From Ruegeria arenilitoris (GTDB lineage Bacteria; Pseudomonadota; Alphaproteobacteria; Rhodobacterales; Rhodobacteraceae), in the NCBI RefSeq assembly GCF_042675705.1, contig NZ_JBHTJJ010000006.1: DNA of 64,000 nt; one strand, given 5' to 3'. Made by a program: the position numbers and the translations under genes. Each line of letters begins with the position of its first letter. The first letter of the stretch is position 1. Below are positions 61,662 through 64,000 of this stretch, in pieces. The notes beneath the pieces were generated by a model. The model saw nothing but the letters and a program-made list of their open reading frames with translations. It was not told where the DNA came from and searched no databases.

Positions 61662-63008
61662 ATGACCCGATCACCCGAAGCAATCAGCCACGAAATGCTG
61701 GACCTGGCCCGCAAGGCCGGAGCCGAAGCGGCCGACACGATCGTGATCGACGGATCCTCGGTCTCGGTCGAGGTGCGCGGCGGCGCTTTGGAGCACGCCG
61801 AACGCGCCGAAAGCACCGACGTGGGGTTGCGTGTTTTCATCGGCAAGCAGCAGGCCATCGTGTCAGGCTCGGACAGTCGTCCCGAAACGCTTGCCGCCAT
61901 GGCCGAACGGGCCGTGGCCATGGCGCGCGAAGCGCCCGAGGATCCGTTCGCTGGCCTGGCAGATCCGGAACAACTGGCCGGCGATTTTTCTGTCGACTCC
62001 TTGGAGCTTTTTGACTCCACGCCCGAACCTTCAGCAGACGCTCTGATGCAGGACGCGCTGACCGCCGAGGCTGCGGCACTGGCGGTGGAAGGCGTTACCC
62101 AGGTGTCTGATGCGGCGGCATCCTATGGCACCCACCAGGTTCATCTGTCCGCGACAAATGGATTTTCCGGTGGCTATGCGCGCAGCAGCCGCTCGGTTTC
62201 ATGCGTGGCGATCTCGGGCGAAGGCACTGGGATGGAACGCGACTATGACGGAGACAGCCGCAGCTTTCAGTCCGACCTGCGCAGCCCCGACGAGATCGGC
62301 CGGATCGCGGGCGAGCGTGCCGTGCAGCGAGTAGGTGCCCGAAAGCCGGAAACAGGGCGCTTCCCGGTATTGTTCGACGAGCGGATCTCGTCCTCTTTGA
62401 TCGGGCATCTTCTGGCGGCCAGCAACGGCGCGGCGGTGGCCCGCGGTGCCTCCTGGCTCAAGGACAGCCTGGGCCAGCAGGTGCTGCCTGCACATCTGTC
62501 GCTGATCGAAGACCCCCATCGCCCCAGAATTGCGGGATCGCGCCCGTTTGACGCCGAAGGATTGCCGACCGCGCGCCGAATGATCGTCGAAAACGGCGTG
62601 CTGACCGGATGGACCCTAGATCTTTCAAGCGCGCGCAAACTGGGCATGAATTCCACCGGGAACGCCGCCCGTGGCGTGTCCGGCCCTCCATCTCCCAGCA
62701 ACTGGAATCTGAGCCTGACCCAGGGCGAGTTCGGCCGCGACGACCTGCTTCGTGACATGGGAACAGGATTGCTGGTGACCTCGATGATCGGGTCCACCAT
62801 CAACCCCAATACCGGCGATTACTCACGCGGTGCGTCGGGTTTCTGGGTCGAAAACGGCGAGATCTCGCACCCGGTCAACGAATGCACGATTGCCGGAAAC
62901 CTGCGGGACATGCTGATGCGGATCATCCCGGCCAATGACGCGCGTACCTATCTGTCCCGGGTCGTGCCCTCGCTTCTGATCGAAGGGATGACACTTGCCG
63001 GAAACTGA
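61662..63008 (+). CDS. pmbA: TldD/PmbA-family metallopeptidase subunit (PmbA/TldE)
   Basis: Protein of 448 residues that with TldD forms a zinc protease which degrades antitoxin or precursor peptides in E. coli. The sequence matches the PmbA/TldE half (EVRGGALEHAERAESTDVGL, GFWVENGEISHPVNECTIAGN); no HExxH-type motif is expected in this subunit. No tldD is in the window. The ATG follows GGAGG. It overlaps the downstream phosphatase gene by 14 bases. Confidence 0.87.
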   Translation: MTRSPEAISHEMLDLARKAGAEAADTIVIDGSSVSVEVRGGALEHAERAESTDVGLRVFIGKQQAIVSGSDSRPETLAAMAERAVAMAREAPEDPFAGLADPEQLAGDFSVDSLELFDSTPEPSADALMQDALTAEAAALAVEGVTQVSDAAASYGTHQVHLSATNGFSGGYARSSRSVSCVAISGEGTGMERDYDGDSRSFQSDLRSPDEIGRIAGERAVQRVGARKPETGRFPVLFDERISSSLIGHLLAASNGAAVARGASWLKDSLGQQVLPAHLSLIEDPHRPRIAGSRPFDAEGLPTARRMIVENGVLTGWTLDLSSARKLGMNSTGNAARGVSGPPSPSNWNLSLTQGEFGRDDLLRDMGTGLLVTSMIGSTINPNTGDYSRGASGFWVENGEISHPVNECTIAGNLRDMLMRIIPANDARTYLSRVVPSLLIEGMTLAGN

Positions 63009-63795
63009 CCTGTCCCTGCTGATCGACGCCGCACGCGAGGCCGGCCGGATTGCCGTCGCCTATGCAGGCCGCGAGATGCAGAGCTGGGACAAACCCAAGG
63101 GCGCCGGGCCGGTGACCGAAGCTGATCTGGCCGTAAACGCAATGCTGGAACAACACCTGCCCAGTGCGCGGCCCGGATATGGCTGGCTGAGCGAGGAGAC
63201 TGAGGACAATCAGGACCGATTGACCCGTGACCGGGTGTTCATCATCGACCCGATTGACGGCACCCGTAGCTTTGCCGAAGGGTCGCGGACCTGGGCGCAT
63301 TCCTTGGCGGTCGCCGATCGCGGACAGGTCATCGCCGGCGTGATCTACCTGCCGATGCGCGACATGCTGTTTGCTGCCGCGCGGGGACAGGGGGCAACCC
63401 TGAACGGTCAGCCGATCCGGGTGACCGCGGCGGCCACAGAGGCCGAAGCCGAGGTTCTGGCCGCAAAACCGAACCTGAGACCGGATCATTGGCAGGACGG
63501 GGTCGCGCCGATCTTCCGTCGGGCCTATCGCCCGTCGCTGGCCTACCGTATGGCGCTGGTCGCGCAGGGCAGGTTCGACGGGATGCTGACCTTGCGCCCA
63601 AGCTGGGAATGGGACATCGCGGCCGGGGACCTGATCCTGCGCGAAGCAGGCGGCACCTGTACTGACCGTACCGGGCGCCCGTTGCGATTCAACAACCCCA
63701 ACCCAAGGCTGAACGGTGTTGTTGGCGCCGGCTCCGAATTGCACGAGATTCTGATAGGGCGACTGGATCAGCCAATGCAGGGGCATCGGGCATGA
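62995..63795 (+). CDS. Inositol monophosphatase/CysQ-family phosphatase
   Basis: Metal-dependent phosphatase of 266 residues. The motifs are DPIDGTRSF and WEWDIAAGDLIL, with the acidic metal ligands conserved. The CysQ (3'-phosphoadenosine 5'-phosphate phosphatase) and inositol-monophosphatase subfamilies are not cleanly separable by eye. It starts at a TTG inside the end of pmbA and ends overlapping the waaA start (ATGA). Confidence 0.8.
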   Translation: MPETDLSLLIDAAREAGRIAVAYAGREMQSWDKPKGAGPVTEADLAVNAMLEQHLPSARPGYGWLSEETEDNQDRLTRDRVFIIDPIDGTRSFAEGSRTWAHSLAVADRGQVIAGVIYLPMRDMLFAAARGQGATLNGQPIRVTAAATEAEAEVLAAKPNLRPDHWQDGVAPIFRRAYRPSLAYRMALVAQGRFDGMLTLRPSWEWDIAAGDLILREAGGTCTDRTGRPLRFNNPNPRLNGVVGAGSELHEILIGRLDQPMQGHRA

Positions 63796-64000
63796 GCAAA
63801 CCGCGATCCCTCAGCTTGGCGGCCTATCGCGCGTTGTCCTGGGGTGTTCCCAAGCCCACCGGACACAACACGCCGCCTCGCCCCGCGGGTGAATTGCTGT
63901 GGATTCATGTTGCCAACGCACAGCGCCTGCGCGCGGTGAACGACTTTTGCAAGCGGCTGCAGCAGTCCCGGCCAGGGCTGTCGATTCTGTTGACCGTCCC
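63792..64000 (+). CDS. waaA: 3-deoxy-D-manno-octulosonic acid (Kdo) transferase, 3'-truncated by the window edge
   Basis: The first 69 residues are present. The N-terminus (YRALSWGVPKP and RPAGELLWIHVA) fits WaaA/KdtA, which adds Kdo to lipid A precursor on the inner membrane. The ATG overlaps the stop of the preceding phosphatase gene, so the two are probably translationally coupled. The catalytic parts lie outside the window, so the call rests on the N-terminus only. Confidence 0.65.
   Translation, partial: MSKPRSLSLAAYRALSWGVPKPTGHNTPPRPAGELLWIHVANAQRLRAVNDFCKRLQQSRPGLSILLTV

Noticed and set aside
61462..61683. Small minus-strand open frame (73 codons) just upstream of the ATP-grasp gene, considered as a precursor peptide
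   Set aside because: It overlaps the start of pmbA, has no leader-core pattern and no clear ribosome-binding site; it is kept only as a weak possibility.

Overview
The window is about 64 kb of GC-rich chromosomal DNA from a marine alphaproteobacterium of the Roseobacter group (Rhodobacteraceae, close to Ruegeria or Phaeobacter). The evidence is the gene content: xsc-pta next to a soeABC-type sulfite dehydrogenase, two dimethylglycine-dehydrogenase-like proteins with a GlxA-type regulator, rhodobacteral DUF3576 and DUF2125 proteins, ribA with a degenerate ribB-like half, and the order leuS-lptE-holA. I see no prophage, insertion sequence, CRISPR array, rRNA or tRNA. Genes are very tightly packed: no stretch over 300 bases lacks a gene (the longest gap is about 280 bases, 49603-49882).

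Layout. 1-7137 (+): C2-sulfonate dissimilation. Xsc (5' end outside the window) cleaves sulfoacetaldehyde to acetyl phosphate and sulfite, Pta makes acetyl-CoA, and SoeABC oxidises the sulfite on the cytoplasmic face of the membrane. 7212-17873: housekeeping and accessory genes (dapA, slt, two EamA transporters, a split mnmC as divergent mnmD and FAD-oxidase genes, a hotdog dehydratase, an FMN reductase, an OmpA lipoprotein, an RluA-type synthase, an NTF2-like protein, an SGNH hydrolase). 18119-28156 (-): a run of nine genes for methylated-amine (glycine-betaine-type) demethylation, with two DMGDH-like flavoproteins, a BHMT-like methyltransferase, a GlxA regulator, a medium-chain dehydrogenase, a cupin, a GFA-family glutathione/formaldehyde protein, a LysE exporter and an XRE-cupin regulator whose start region carries a repeated TTTTTCAC operator-like motif.

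28273-43319: DUF1294, a CDF metal pump, free-methionine-sulfoxide reductase, thiolase, a STAS/anti-sigma kinase pair, a gamma-glutamyltransferase-like protein, hspQ, a lytic-transglycosylase-like lipoprotein, the aminotransferase-ftsK-lolA run, an amidase, a ubiH-type hydroxylase, a Trm112-like protein and a LON-domain protein. 43347-54493: a CnoX-type thioredoxin, xthA, an OmpR-type response regulator divergent from ribA-ldt, yggS, a porin with an internal repeat, DUF3576, then leuS-lptE-holA. 54575-64000: a GST, a flavoprotein, a mini HNH protein, the coupled SDR/crotonase-like/VOC trio, DUF2125, an isolated low-GC ATP-grasp-like gene, and pmbA-cysQ/IMPase-waaA (3' end outside the window).

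The two coherent metabolic themes are the use of marine osmolytes as carbon, nitrogen and sulfur sources: sulfonates at the left edge and N-methylated compounds in the middle. The least explained items are the orphan ATP-grasp gene (60525-61451), a crotonase that lacks both catalytic glutamates, the small HNH protein, and perfect palindromes in two divergent promoter regions (46117-46135 and 49831-49847). Functional calls rest on reading motifs and gene order; no database search was run.
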